64,000 nucleotides of DNA from Nocardiopsis eucommiae (lineage in GTDB: Bacteria > Actinomycetota > Actinomycetes > Streptosporangiales > Streptosporangiaceae), in assembly GCA_018388625.1 (NCBI GenBank), contig CP074402.1:4588001-4652000 (forward strand). The letters are read 5' to 3'. This document shows, piece after piece, positions 49,670 through 59,127 of the stretch. Position 1 is the stretch's first letter. The number at the start of each line of letters is the position of its first letter. Under the pieces are notes generated by a model. The model saw only the letters and a program-made list of their open reading frames with translations, did not search any database and had not been told where the DNA came from. The translations under genes were made by a program, and so were the position numbers.

Positions 49670-50242
49670 ATGACCAGGGCACTCATCGTGGTGGACCTGC
49701 AGAACGACTTCTGTGAGGGCGGGAGCCTGGGTGTGACGGGGGCGGCCCGTACCGCGGCCGCCGTCACCGAGCTCGCTCGGACCGGCGACTACGACCACGT
49801 GGTCGCCACCCGTGACCACCACATCGACCCGGGGGCGCACTTCTCGGACGACCCCGACTTCGTGGACAGCTGGCCCCGGCACTGCGTGGTGGGAACCCCC
49901 GGCGCGGAGTTCCACGCCGACTTCGACGCCTCGGTGGCCGAGGAGGTCTTCAGCAAGGGCCAGTACGAGGCGGCCTACAGCGGCTTCGAGGGCACGGCCG
50001 GGGACGGCGAGACGACTCTGGCGGACTGGCTGCGTGAGCGCGCCGTGGACGAGGTGGACGTGGTGGGTGTGGCCACCGACCACTGCGTGCGCGCGACCGC
50101 TGTGGACGCCGCGGGTGAGGGGATCCGGACCCGGGTCCTGCTCGGTCTGACCGCGGGCGTCTCCCGGCCCACGGTGGACGCGGCGCTGGAGCGGCTGCGG
50201 GAGGCCGGTGTGGAGCTGGAGGGCGAGCCGCTGGTGGGCTGA
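49670..50242 (+). CDS. pncA: nicotinamidase (isochorismatase family)
   Basis: Hydrolyses nicotinamide to nicotinate for PncB. 190 residues. The catalytic triad is Asp in IVVDLQNDFCEGG, Lys in FSKGQY and Cys in VATDHCVRAT; metal ligands are in ATRDHHID (Asp, His, His). Encoded directly downstream of pncB, which supports the nicotinamidase role over general isochorismatase. Ends at a strong convergent terminator. Confidence 0.93.
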   Translation: MTRALIVVDLQNDFCEGGSLGVTGAARTAAAVTELARTGDYDHVVATRDHHIDPGAHFSDDPDFVDSWPRHCVVGTPGAEFHADFDASVAEEVFSKGQYEAAYSGFEGTAGDGETTLADWLRERAVDEVDVVGVATDHCVRATAVDAAGEGIRTRVLLGLTAGVSRPTVDAALERLREAGVELEGEPLVG

Positions 50243-50279
50243 GCCCGGTGGCGGTCCCGTCCGGGGCCCGTGACGACCG

Positions 50280-50314
50280 CGGGGGCGGTGGTGACCGGGT
50301 CACCACCGCCCCCG
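50280..50314. terminator. bidirectional hairpin terminator
   Basis: GGGGGCGGTGGTGA pairs with TCACCACCGCCCCC (14 base pairs, extended by one C-G) around a 5-base CCGGG loop, between the convergent pncA and trpS. Confidence 0.8.
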
Positions 50315-50413
50315 GTGTCCGGCCAGGGAGAGTTTTCTCGGATGCTTTCGCCGGTGGCGGCGGAGCCGCCATCGATGCGAGCGGCCGCGAGCGCGGAACT
50401 AGAAGGACACGGT

Positions 50414-51421
50414 CTAGTCGATGCCGATGGCGGCGCGGACGTCGCCCAGCACGCGGCGGGCGCGCGAACGGGCGCGTTCGAGACCCGAGTCGAGGATCTC
50501 GTCGAGCTCGGTCTCCGAGGCCATGAGCTCCTCGTACCGCTCGCGCTTGGGGCCGAGCTCGGTGTTGACGGCCTCGAAGAGCTCCTTCTTGAGGTCGCCC
50601 CAGCCCATGCCGCCCGCTTCCAGGCGCTGCCGCACGTCGGCCACCTTCTCCGCGTCGGCGAAGTGCGTGAGCAGCTGGAACGGGATCGAGGTGTCCGGGT
50701 CCTTGGGGTCCTCGACGGGGGTGGAGTCCGTGGGGATGCGGTTGATGGCCTTGCGGAGCTTCTTCTCCGGCAGGAAGAGCGGGATGTGGTTGTCGTAGGA
50801 CTTGCTCATCTTGCGGCCGTCGGTCCCCGGCAGGATGCTCGCTTCGCTGTCGTCGATGACGCCCTTGGGGACGGGGAAGCTGTAACTGTCGCCGTACCGG
50901 TGGTTGAAGTACCCGGCGATGTCGGCGGTGTACTCGATGTGCTGGGACTGGTCCCGCCCGACGGGGACGCGCTCGCCCTCCATGATGAGGATGTCGGCGG
51001 CCATGAGCACCGGGTAGTTGTACAGCCCCATGTTGATGCCGGAGTCGAGCTCGGCGATGCCCGCCTCGGTGTTGCGGTCGCGCGCGGCCTTGTAGGCGTG
51101 CGCGCGGTTCATGAGGCCCTTGGGGGTGAGGGTGCTCAGGATCGTGGTGAGCTCGAAGGTCTCGGGGATGCTGGACTGGCGGTAGAAGACCGTGCGCTCG
51201 GGGTCCAGGCCGCAGGCCAGCCAGGTGGCAGCGCCCGACCGGATGCTCTGGCGGAGCTCGTCCGCGTCCTTGATGATGTTGAGCGCGTGGTAGTCCGCGA
51301 TGAAGTAGAAGGTGTCGTAGCCCTCGGCCGCCGCGAGGGCGGGCTTGATCGCGCCGACGTAGTTGCCCAGGTGGAAGTCGCCGGTGGGCTTGATCCCGGT
51401 CAGATAGGTGTTCGCTGCCAT
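50414..51421 (-). CDS. trpS: tryptophanyl-tRNA synthetase
   Basis: Charges tRNA-Trp. 335 residues, the usual size. The class I signatures are HLGN (HIGH) in GDFHLGNYVGAIKP and KMSKS in DGRKMSKSYDNHIP. Also IADYHALNIIK and PVGRDQSQHIEYTADIA. The C-terminal helix bundle is normal. Single gene on the minus strand between convergent pncA and the metalloprotease gene. Confidence 0.95.
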   Translation of the reverse strand: MAANTYLTGIKPTGDFHLGNYVGAIKPALAAAEGYDTFYFIADYHALNIIKDADELRQSIRSGAATWLACGLDPERTVFYRQSSIPETFELTTILSTLTPKGLMNRAHAYKAARDRNTEAGIAELDSGINMGLYNYPVLMAADILIMEGERVPVGRDQSQHIEYTADIAGYFNHRYGDSYSFPVPKGVIDDSEASILPGTDGRKMSKSYDNHIPLFLPEKKLRKAINRIPTDSTPVEDPKDPDTSIPFQLLTHFADAEKVADVRQRLEAGGMGWGDLKKELFEAVNTELGPKRERYEELMASETELDEILDSGLERARSRARRVLGDVRAAIGID

Positions 51422-51468
51422 GTCTCCAGCCTATCGACGCCGCCCAGCGACCCGGCCGCCCCGGACAC

Positions 51469-51503
51469 GCCTGCGGCGCCCCGCCGGGCGGGGCGCCGCA
51501 GGC
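51469..51503 (-). terminator. hairpin terminator of the metalloprotease gene
   Basis: GCCTGCGGCGCCCCG pairs perfectly with CGGGGCGCCGCAGGC (15 base pairs) around a CCGGG loop, 16 bases beyond the protease stop codon. Confidence 0.8.
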
Positions 51504-51519
51504 GCGGGAACCGGACCGG

Positions 51520-52555
51520 TCAGACCCGGGCGGGCCCGCTTCGGAAGGCCGCCCAGTGTTCGGCCATACGTTCGGTCTGGCCCTGCGTGAAGTGGGTCAT
51601 GCAGGCGTCGTCGCTGTAGTTCATGAAGTTGGTGACGGGGTCGAGTCCCGGGAGTTCGGGGCAGCTGTCCCGGCCCTCCGGGCAGCCCGCCGCCGCCTCG
51701 CGCTCGTACGGGGTGTCGTCCACGTAGTCCCCCGGGCTCTGGCAGCCGTTCTGGAACGTGTGGAACAGGCCCAGCCAGTGGCCGACCTCGTGGGTGCCGG
51801 TGTGCCCCTCGTTGAAGCGGTCGCGCGTCCCGCCCGGGAGGGTGTCGTGGGCGATGACGACGCCGTCCGCGTCGGGGGCCTCGGCGTAGTCCTGGGGGAA
51901 GGTGGAGTAGCCGAGCAGACCGGAGCCGAGCTGCGTGGTGTAGACGTTGAGCGTCTCGGGGCCGCCCTGGCGCAGCTCGGACCGGATGGTGTCGCGGTGG
52001 CGGTCGAAGTCACTGAACCAGGCGTCGTTCACGGTGCGGGTGACGTCCGAGAGCTCGAAGCGGAAACCCGTGTCGGTGCCCTCGGATCCGAGCGCGTAGC
52101 CGCCTTCGTAGGCCTTGTTGAGGACGTCGACCTGTTCCTGGATCCGCTGGTCGGTGACGTCGCCCCGGCCGTCCTCGGCGGAGATCACGTGCACGGCCAC
52201 CGGCACCGTGGTCTGCTCGACGATCTCGCGGTCGTGCTCGGCCGCCAGGGCGTCGCGCAGCCGCTCCTCGTACTCGGCCGCCTTCTCCGGGGTGATCTCC
52301 ACCTCGGAGCCCTCCCCGCCCCGGGGTCGGAGACCCTGGTGGAGGCCGCGCGGGCGGCGGTGTCGACGGCGTCGGTGTCCCGGTCCCCCTCGGGGGGACA
52401 GTACTGGTCCGAGGCGAGCGGCCCCCGGCCCGCTGTGGTTCGGGGTGGGCGGGTTCTGGCAGCGAGCTCGCCACCAGACCGGTCAGCGCGAGTGCGCACA
52501 GGGACAGGCCGGTCCAGGTCGCGGCTGAGCCTCCGCGTGGGCTTCGTCCAATCAC
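51520..52555 (-). CDS. secreted zinc metalloprotease, M43/pappalysin type, two frame breaks
   Basis: About 345 residues after repair. A signal peptide (TWTGLSLCALALTGLVASSL) is followed by a propeptide-like stretch, then the catalytic domain with the metzincin motif HEVGHWLGLFH (HExxHxxGxxH) and a Met-turn in NFMNYSDDACMTHFTQGQ. Several cysteines around the active site (NGCQSPGDYVDDTP, AGCPEGRDSC) suggest disulfides. The frame changes near 52,450 (one G gives the continuation LASDQYCPPEGDRDTDAV) and near 52,325 (one G gives GEGSEVEITPEKAAEYEERL). GTG 52555 start. Secreted to act outside the cell; substrate unknown. Followed by a strong terminator. Confidence 0.85.
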
Positions 52556-52692
52556 CTCACGGACTGTAGTGGTCCGATTGCTGAGCGTTTGGTGAACTTG
52601 CCCGACCTTGCGAAGTGTTTGCCGTCCGACCTTCGGGCGGGGCCCGGGCCACAGCGACCGGGGCCGTCCCCGCGCCCCTCTCCCGCCGTGGG

Positions 52693-54416
52693 CTACTTCT
52701 GGCCCACGGCCCAGGCTCTGAGCTTGGCGATGCGCTCACGGATCTGCGGCGGTGTGGCCTGCGCGACCGGCGGTCCCCGCAGGCGCGGCGCAGCTCGTTG
52801 TGGATGACGCCGTGCGGCTTGCCGGTGCGATGGTGCCACGCGCCGACCAGGTTGCTCAGGTCCTTGCGCAGCTCGGCCAGGACCTCGTGCGTGGGCCCCG
52901 ACTCCTCCTCCGGCTCCGTCGTCCCCCGGGCCTTGAGCTGGCTCGCGTGGATCTCCGCCTTGCGCTTGCGCAGCAGCTGGGAGACCTGGTCCGGCTCCAG
53001 CAGCCCGGGCAGTCCGAGGAAGTCCTCCTCCTCACTCGACCCGGCGGCCCCTCCCCCGTACTCCAGACCGTCGTACAGCGCGCGGTCGAACTCGGCGGCG
53101 GACTCCATGGTCTCGAAGGGGAGCTCCTCCCCCGCGTCCGGAGAGTCCTTCTTCTTGTTGGCCTCCTTGAGGAGGTCCTCCTCGGGGTACTCGTCGTCCG
53201 AGGGCTGCTTGTCCAGGACGTGGTCCCGCTCGCGCTCCATCTCCCCCGCGTACTCCAGCAGGGTCGGCACCGAGGGCAGGAACACCGACGCCACCTCGCC
53301 GCGCTGGCGGACCCGCACGAAACGGCCGATGGCCTGGGCGAAGAACAGCGCGGTACTGGTGGATGTGGCGTACACGCCCACCATCAGCCGGGGGACGTCC
53401 ACCCCCTCCGAGACCATGCGGACCGCGACCATCCAGCGGTCGTCGCTCTTCGAGAACCGGGTGATCTTCTTCGAGGCGGTGGGGTCGTCGGACAGGACCA
53501 CCGTGGCGCCCTTGCCGGTGATCTGCCGCAGGATGCGCGAGTAGGCGCGGGCGTTCTCGTGGTCGCTGGCGATCACCAGCCCGCCCGCGTCCGCGTGGGT
53601 CTTGCGGACCTCGGTCAGCCTGCGGTCCGCGGCCTGGAGGACCTTCTTGATCCAGTCGCCCTTGGGATCGAGCGCGGCCCGCCACGCCTGGGACAGCGCG
53701 TCCTTCGTGAGGGGTTCGCCGAGTCGGGCGGCGAGTTCGTCACCCGCCCGGGTCCGCCACCGCATCTCGCCGGAGTAGGCCATGAAGATGACCGGGCGGA
53801 CGACCCCGTCCTCCAGGGCGGGCGCGTACCCGTAGCTGTAGTCCCACGAGCAGCGGCGCACTCCCGCCCCGTCCTGGACGTAGTCCACGAACGGGATGGG
53901 GTTGATGTCGGACCGGAACGGGGTCCCGGTGAGCGAGAGCCGCCGTGTGGCCGGGTCGAAGGCCTCCCGGACGGCGTCGCCCCAGGAGAGGGCGTCGCCC
54001 GCGTGGTGGACCTCGTCGAAGATGACCAGGGTCTTGCGCGCCTCGGTGCGGTTGCGGTGCAGCATCGGGTGGGCGGCGATCTGGGCGTAGGTGACGGCCA
54101 CGCCGACGTACTGGCGGCCGAGGGCGCCCTGCCCGTTCCTGAAGTCGGGGTCGATGGCGATCCCGAACCGGGCCGCCGCCTCCGCCCACTGCTTCTTGAG
54201 GTGCTCGGTGGGGCAGACGATGGTGATCGCGCGTACGGCGTGCCGCTGGAGGAGCTCGCTCGCCAGCGTGAGGGCGAAGGTGGTCTTGCCCGCCCCGGGC
54301 GTGGCCACGGCGAGGAAGTCGCGTGGCTGCCTGCGGAAGTACTCCTCGAAGGCCTCCCGCTGCCAGGCCCGAAGGCCGCTCAGGCGGCTCTCCGTCGTGG
54401 TCTGCGTCACCGTCAT
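52693..54416 (-). CDS. DEAD/DEAH-box superfamily II helicase/ATPase, one frame break
   Basis: About 574 residues. Walker A ATPGAGKTTFA, DExH box VIFDEVHHAGDAL, motif III LSLTGTPFRSD, and helicase C-terminal MVSEGVDVPRLMVGVY and FFAQAIGRFVRVRQRG. N-terminal LRAWQREAFEEYF resembles the Q-like start of type III restriction or XPB-like helicases. A long C-terminal part (YPEEDLLKEANKKKDSPDAG) is charged and unmatched. The frame changes near 52,778 (coding strand TGCGGGGACCG); one G gives RRACGGPPVAQATPPQIRERIAKLRAWAVGQK. Unaccompanied by methyltransferase or nuclease genes, so a housekeeping DNA-repair role is more likely than restriction. Confidence 0.87.
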
Positions 54417-54658
54417 TCGTTCCGTCCCCCGTTACTCACCTGCTTGAGGTTAGCGGCCGCCGGAGACCGTATCGGGAGCTCCGGCGGTGGCGCCGGGCAC
54501 AGCGGTCACCCCGGGCGTGTCCGGCGATCGGGGCGCGGGGTCGGCCCCCGTGCCCGCCGCCCCCCACGACGAGGCGGCACGGTGCCTGCCGCACCGCGCC
54601 GCGCCGTCGTTCGGGATCCGTGCCGGGCCCCCTCTCGGGAAGGCCCCCGTTCCCTGGT

Positions 54659-54913
54659 TCAGTCCGCCCCCTCGCCGGAGACCTCCGTCCCCTCGGGGTC
54701 CGCCTCACCGGTCGCCGGGTCGGTCTCCCCGGCGGGGGCCTCGCCCCCGACCCCGGACATGTCGACGGCGCCGTCGTTGAACGGCATGTGCGGGGAGAGC
54801 GCCGGGAAGGCGAAGAACCACAGCAGGGCGGCCGCGCCCGCCAGGAGGCCCACCAACATGATGAACTTCGAGGCCCAGGGGCCGGGCAGGATACGCCAGA
54901 TCAGACCGTACAT
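54659..54913 (-). CDS. small membrane protein downstream of the sortase
   Basis: 84 residues. An N-terminal membrane helix (KFIMLVGLLAGAAALLWFFAF) is followed by an acidic Gly/Glu/Asp-rich tail of about 45 residues ending EGTEVSGEGAD. The ATG at 54913 lies about 16 bases after the sortase stop. Last gene of the heme/sortase operon by position. Function unknown; it may assist the sortase or transporter. Confidence 0.7.
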   Translation of the reverse strand: MYGLIWRILPGPWASKFIMLVGLLAGAAALLWFFAFPALSPHMPFNDGAVDMSGVGGEAPAGETDPATGEADPEGTEVSGEGAD

Positions 54914-54929
54914 TCGTGCGTCCCTTCCC

Positions 54930-55709
54930 CTAGGCGTCCGGTGCCATGTGGGCGATGCTGTCGGGCATGCCCTCGGACTTGGGTGTGGTCTCGGTGAGTT
55001 CGGCCCAGACGATGAGCCGGTGCGTGTTGTTGAGCTTGGGCGCGCACGTGGTGAGGGTGAGCAGGGCCCGTTCGGGGTCCTCCTCGGAGGCCTCCTCGAA
55101 GGGGTCCGGGTTCACCACCCAGAAGTCCTCGGGCAGCACGGTCTCCTCACGGAAGACCTCGTAGGTGTAGAAGTTCTCGCCGTCCTCCAACACCATGACG
55201 TCGCCGTCGTCGAGCAGGTCCAGGTCCCAGAAGAGACCGGGCGTGCGGTGCGCGGCGACGCCGTAGTTGCCGAGCTGGCCGGGCGCGCTGTCGAACTCCG
55301 TGTAGCGGCCGGGGCTGTACCGGATGTCGTCGGGGGTGGTGCCGTTGACCACCACCCAGTCCAGGTCCAGGCTCGGGACGTACAGGCGGCTGTCGGCGCT
55401 GCCCGGGAGGGGTTCGGAGTCCGGGCCGCGCTCGTCGGCGGCGGCCCAGGCCTCGTCCAGTCCGTCGGCCAGCCCCTGCTGCTCCCGATCGGTCTCCCAC
55501 TGGGAGCCGTACACCTCGTAGGAGGCGTAGAAGAGCATCAGCAGACCCACGGTCAGGAGAACCTCGCCGAAGAAGCGGACGACGCCCCGGACGACGTCGC
55601 CGGGGGTGGCTCGTGGTTTGGGACGGCGCCGACGGCCCCGTGGGGGCCGCTCGCGCCCTTCGCCCGAGGGGTGGGGCTCATCATGGGACTGCCGTTCAGT
55701 TGTGGACAC
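54930..55709 (-). CDS. class E sortase
   Basis: Transpeptidase that covalently attaches surface proteins to the cell wall. About 259 residues. N-terminal basic stretch and one membrane helix (FGEVLLTVGLLMLFYASYEV) then the sortase fold with histidine in NYGVAAHRTPG, cysteine in LTLTTCAPKL and arginine in NNTHRLIVWAEL. The TLTTC...R arrangement and N-terminal anchor fit class E, whose preferred signal is LAXTG. It lies only 9 bases after hmuV in the same direction, so it is part of the heme operon. Start GTG 55709. Confidence 0.9.
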   Translation of the reverse strand: MSTTERQSHDEPHPSGEGRERPPRGRRRRPKPRATPGDVVRGVVRFFGEVLLTVGLLMLFYASYEVYGSQWETDREQQGLADGLDEAWAAADERGPDSEPLPGSADSRLYVPSLDLDWVVVNGTTPDDIRYSPGRYTEFDSAPGQLGNYGVAAHRTPGLFWDLDLLDDGDVMVLEDGENFYTYEVFREETVLPEDFWVVNPDPFEEASEEDPERALLTLTTCAPKLNNTHRLIVWAELTETTPKSEGMPDSIAHMAPDA

Positions 55710-55718
55710 CAATACGAC

Positions 55719-56697
55719 CTACTCCTGTGGACGCTTTCGTGTGCACCCGGGCGGCCGGAGGGGGACGACGAGCGGGACCCCCGTACGCGGATGCGGCAGA
55801 ACTTCGACCTCGTGTCGGTACACAGCGCTGAGGAGTGACGAGCTGAACACGTCGGTGGGGGTTCCCCGCGCGGCGACCTGTCCTCCGGAGAGTACCGCCA
55901 CACGATGGGCGTACGCGGCCGCAAGCCCCAAATCGTGCAGGACCACGATAACCGCCCCACCGCGGGCCGCGAGGTCGCGCGCGACGGAGAGTACGAGTTC
56001 CTGGTGGCGGATGTCCAGCGCGGCGGTGGGCTCGTCGAGGAGGAGCAGGTGGGTGTCCTGGGCCAGGACCCGGGCGAACATCACGCGGGCCCGTTCTCCC
56101 CCGAGAGCGTGGGGAACCGGCGGTCGGCGAGGTGGGTGACACCGACCTCCGCCATGGCGGACCGGACCAGTGCGTCGTCCCGGTCCGGGGAGCTCAGCCC
56201 GGCCCAGGGCGCGCGGCCCATGGCGACGAGTTCGGCGACGGAGAACGGGAAGCTGACCGCCGCCTCCTGCGGCAGGACGGCCCGGCGCAGAGCGAGTTCG
56301 GGCGGGCTCCACTCCGGCAGCGGGCGGCCGAGGAGGCGCACCGTCCCGAAGTCGCGCTCACCCCGGTTCGGGCCTCCGGTGACGTCGCCCGACAGCACGG
56401 ACAGCAGGGTGGACTTGCCCGCGCCGTTCGGTCCGACCAGGGCGAGGAGCTCACCGGCGCGGACGGTGAGGTCGACCCCGTCGAGCAGGGCGCGCCCGCC
56501 CCGGCGGACGGTGAGGCCCTCCGCGCGCACGACCACGGAGCCGGGTTCGGATGGTGCGGGTGGGGCCGGTGCGCGGGTCAGGGGGCGACGGCCGCCGCCC
56601 AGCCCCGCGCGAGGGCCGAACGCCGTGGGGCGCCCCCGGAGGGGGTGTCGGGGCTGGGGCCGGTGGTGTCGGGGGTACGCGTGGTGTCGGCGGTCAC
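55719..56697 (-). CDS. hmuV: heme ABC transporter ATP-binding protein, two frame breaks
   Basis: ATPase of the heme importer. After a 55-residue alanine/proline-rich N-terminal extension, the domain begins VVVRAEGLTVRRGGRALLDGV. Walker A GPNGAGKSTLL, then the signature repaired to LSGGERARVMFARVLAQ, Walker B LLLLDEPTAALD and switch VLHDLGLAAAYA. The frame changes near 56,580 (one C gives AAAVAPLTRAPAPP) and 56,095 (coding strand TCGGGGGAGAAC; one G gives LSGGERARV). GTG at 56697 overlaps the hmuU stop codon. About 326 residues. Confidence 0.88.
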
Positions 56698-57794
56698 GAC
56701 CACCCTCCCTGCTTGGCGCGGGTGCGGTAGAGGAGGAAGAAGAAGAACGGTCCGCCCAGGGCGGCGGTGACCACACCGAGCGGGATCTCGGCGGGCGCGG
56801 CGACCGTGCGGGCCAGCAGGTCGGCGGCGAGCAGCAGCAGTCCGCCGCCGAGCGCGGAGGCGGGCAGGAGCACCCGGTGGCCGGGTCCGGTCACCATGCG
56901 GATGATGTGCGGGACCACGAGCCCCACGAAGGCGACGACACCGGCGAAGGCGACCGCCGCCGACGTGAGCAGGGCCATGGCGCCGATGAGCACCAGGCGC
57001 ATGCGTTCGACGTCCACGCCCAGGTGGCGTGCGGGCCCCTCCCCGAGGGCGAGCAGGTCCAGGCGGCGGGCGTAGACGGGGATCACCGACAGCCCGAGGA
57101 GCAGGCAGGGCGTGATCGCCGCGACCTTGGACCAGGTGGCGGTGGAGACGCTGCCCAGCTGCCAGAACGTGATGGTCTGGATCTCGGAGTCCTGCGAGAA
57201 GTTGGTCATCAGGCCGATCGCGGCACCGGCGATGGCGTTGACCGCGATACCGGTGAGCAGGAGGGTGACCACCTCGGTCCGGCCGCGTGAGCGGGCGAAG
57301 ACGTACACGAACAGGGTCGTGGCCAGGCCGAACACGAAGGACGAGGCGATGACGGTCCAGTGGCCGAGCACCGTGATCCCCGTGAAGATGACGACGATCG
57401 CGCCGACCGCCGCTCCGGCGGAGACGCCGATCACCCCCGGTTCCGCGAGGGGGTTGCCGAAGACGCCCTGCATGATGGCGCCCGCGCTGCCCAGGGCCGC
57501 GCCGACCATGACGGCGAGGACGACGCGGGGCAGTCGTACGTCCCACAGGACGGTGCGGGCGATCTGGTCGGGTTCGGGGCCGACGTCGAGACCGGCCTCC
57601 TGGAGGAGTGACGCCGCCACCTGGACCGCCGGGATGGGGTAGGCGCCGGTCCCGGCGGCCACGACGGCGACGGTCACGAGGGTGGCGGCGAGCCCGCCGA
57701 GGAGAAGCCCGGCGCGCAGGCGGCGCGGGGCGCGGCCGTCGCCGTCCGGCGGGCTCGCGGTCGCGGTGGCGGGTCGTCGGCCGAGCGCGGTCAC
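56694..57794 (-). CDS. hmuU: heme ABC transporter permease (FecCD family)
   Basis: 366 residues with about ten membrane helices. FecCD signatures: RLPRVVLAVMVGAALGSAGAIMQGVFGNPLAEPGVIGVSAGAA, then TFWQLGSVSTATW and AGVVAFVGLVVPHIIRMVTGPGHR, and DLLARTVAAPAEIPLGVVTAALGGPFFF at the C-terminus. Imports heme or iron-siderophore; the HmuT-like binding partner favours heme. GTG 57794 overlaps the hmuT stop (GTGA) and its own stop overlaps the hmuV GTG, so all three are coupled. Confidence 0.92.
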   Translation of the reverse strand: MTALGRRPATATASPPDGDGRAPRRLRAGLLLGGLAATLVTVAVVAAGTGAYPIPAVQVAASLLQEAGLDVGPEPDQIARTVLWDVRLPRVVLAVMVGAALGSAGAIMQGVFGNPLAEPGVIGVSAGAAVGAIVVIFTGITVLGHWTVIASSFVFGLATTLFVYVFARSRGRTEVVTLLLTGIAVNAIAGAAIGLMTNFSQDSEIQTITFWQLGSVSTATWSKVAAITPCLLLGLSVIPVYARRLDLLALGEGPARHLGVDVERMRLVLIGAMALLTSAAVAFAGVVAFVGLVVPHIIRMVTGPGHRVLLPASALGGGLLLLAADLLARTVAAPAEIPLGVVTAALGGPFFFFLLYRTRAKQGGWS

Positions 57795-58881
57795 GCGGTG
57801 CCCCCGTCGTCGGGGATCGCCGCCAGCTCCTCGGCCAGGGCCACGATGACCTGGGGGTGCGCGGCCCGAAGTTGAGCAGGACGCCGTCCTCGAAGTCGAT
57901 GACGGCACCGTTCCGTCCGGCCGGGGTCTGGGCGACGCCGGGGATCTCGACCAGGCCCTCCACACCGCCCACCGACTCCAGGCCCTTGGTCATGACGAGG
58001 AGGACGTCCGGCTGGGCCTCGATGAGCGCCTCGGTCGTGATCGGTGTGAAGGGTGTGGTCAGACCCATCTCGACCCCGGCGTCACGGGCGCCGATCTCGG
58101 AGAGCATGGCGTCCGCGCCCGATCCGGGCCCGCCGAGGAGGTAGACCCCGGCGGTGCCGCGCAGGTAGAGGAAGGCGACGAGGGGGTCGCCGCTGGCCTC
58201 CAGGGAGGTCTCGCGCACCCCGGCCATCTGCTCCCGGGTGCGTTCGACCAGGCGGGAACCCGCGGCGGGGACGCCGAGCGCCTCCGCGACCCGCTCGAAG
58301 CGGGGGTACATCTCGTCGAAGGACCAGGCCTCCTCGACGATGACGACGGGGACGCCGCTGCGCTGGACCTGTTCGATCACCTCGGGCGGTCCGGTCTGGG
58401 TGTCGGCCAGGACCACCGTGGGCCTCAGCGCGAGGACGGACTCGGCGGAGACGTCGTGGCCCTCGCTGACCACGGGCAGGTCGGCGGCCTCGTCGAAGGT
58501 GGCGGCGACGTCGCGGCCGACCACCCGGTCGCCGAGGCCGAGGGTGAAGACGATCTCCGCGAGCCCGCCGGTGAGCGGGAGGACGCGGCTGGCGTCGGTG
58601 ACCTCGACCTCCTCGTACTCCAGGGGGTCGGTGCTGGTGCGGTAGGGGTCGAGGACGACCGAGTCGACAGTGACGGGGAGTTCGGGGTCGGGGACGTCCG
58701 CCAGGATCTGGAGCCGGTTCTCGGCGAGTGCGGGGATGTCCTCGCCCGCCGACGTGTCCTCGGGGGCGGGGGATCCGGTGCAGGAGGTCAGGGCGAGGGC
58801 GCAGGCCACGGCGAGCAGGACGGCGGCCGGTCCTGTTCCTGGGTGTCCGCGCAGGGGGGATCGGGGGACGGCGTGAGGCAT
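57791..58881 (-). CDS. hmuT: heme ABC transporter substrate-binding lipoprotein, one frame break
   Basis: Start ATG 58881. The signal peptide AAVLLAVACALALTSC ends at lipobox LTSC. The mature domain is of the metal/heme-binding class III type: SRVLPLTGGLAEIVFTLGLGDRVVGRDV, then SAESVLALRPTVVLADTQTGP and VVIVEEAWSFDEMYPRFERVAEALG. HmuT-type features distinguish it from generic siderophore binders. The frame changes near 57,870 (coding strand CGCACCCCCAGG); one C gives NFGPRTPQVIVALAEELAAIPDDGG. First gene of the operon, divergent from the surface proteins across two iron-box-like sites. About 364 residues. Confidence 0.88.
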
Positions 58882-59020
58882 GGCGGTCGCTTTCGATGTG
58901 GTCCGTGTGCCGGGGTGTCGCCGGGGAGCGGGGGCGCGACACGGCACTTTTCACGACAGGTCGTCATCTTCTTGACAACCGTGGCGGTGTGGTGTTCCAC
59001 TGTTCCAGCGCGGGATCAAG

Positions 59021-59039
59021 TTAGGTAAGGCTCACTTTG
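59021..59039. promoter_or_regulatory. iron box candidate 1 (DtxR/IdeR type)
   Basis: TTAGGTAAGGCTCACTTTG matches 14 of 19 positions of the DtxR/IdeR consensus, with the strongest identity in the first half. It lies between hmuT and the wall-anchored gene and could act on both. Iron-dependent repression is expected for heme uptake in actinobacteria. Confidence 0.6.
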
Positions 59040-59040
59040 C

Positions 59041-59059
59041 CAAGGTAAGCATAACCTCA
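59041..59059. promoter_or_regulatory. iron box candidate 2 (DtxR/IdeR type)
   Basis: The core AGGTAAGCATAACCT matches 12 of 15 positions of the consensus core, including the whole AACCT end. It directly follows candidate 1, so the two sites are adjacent and may bind cooperatively. Confidence 0.55.
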
Positions 59060-59127
59060 ACTCCATTCCCCAGGTCCCGCGGGTGCCGGACACCGTCCGA
59101 CCGCCCGCACGAACGCGAAGGCCCCCG

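Noticed and set aside
52752..55838. Very long plus-strand open frame opposite the helicase and sortase
   Set aside because: Antisense to genes with clear motifs; composition is that of a reverse-frame shadow in high-GC DNA.
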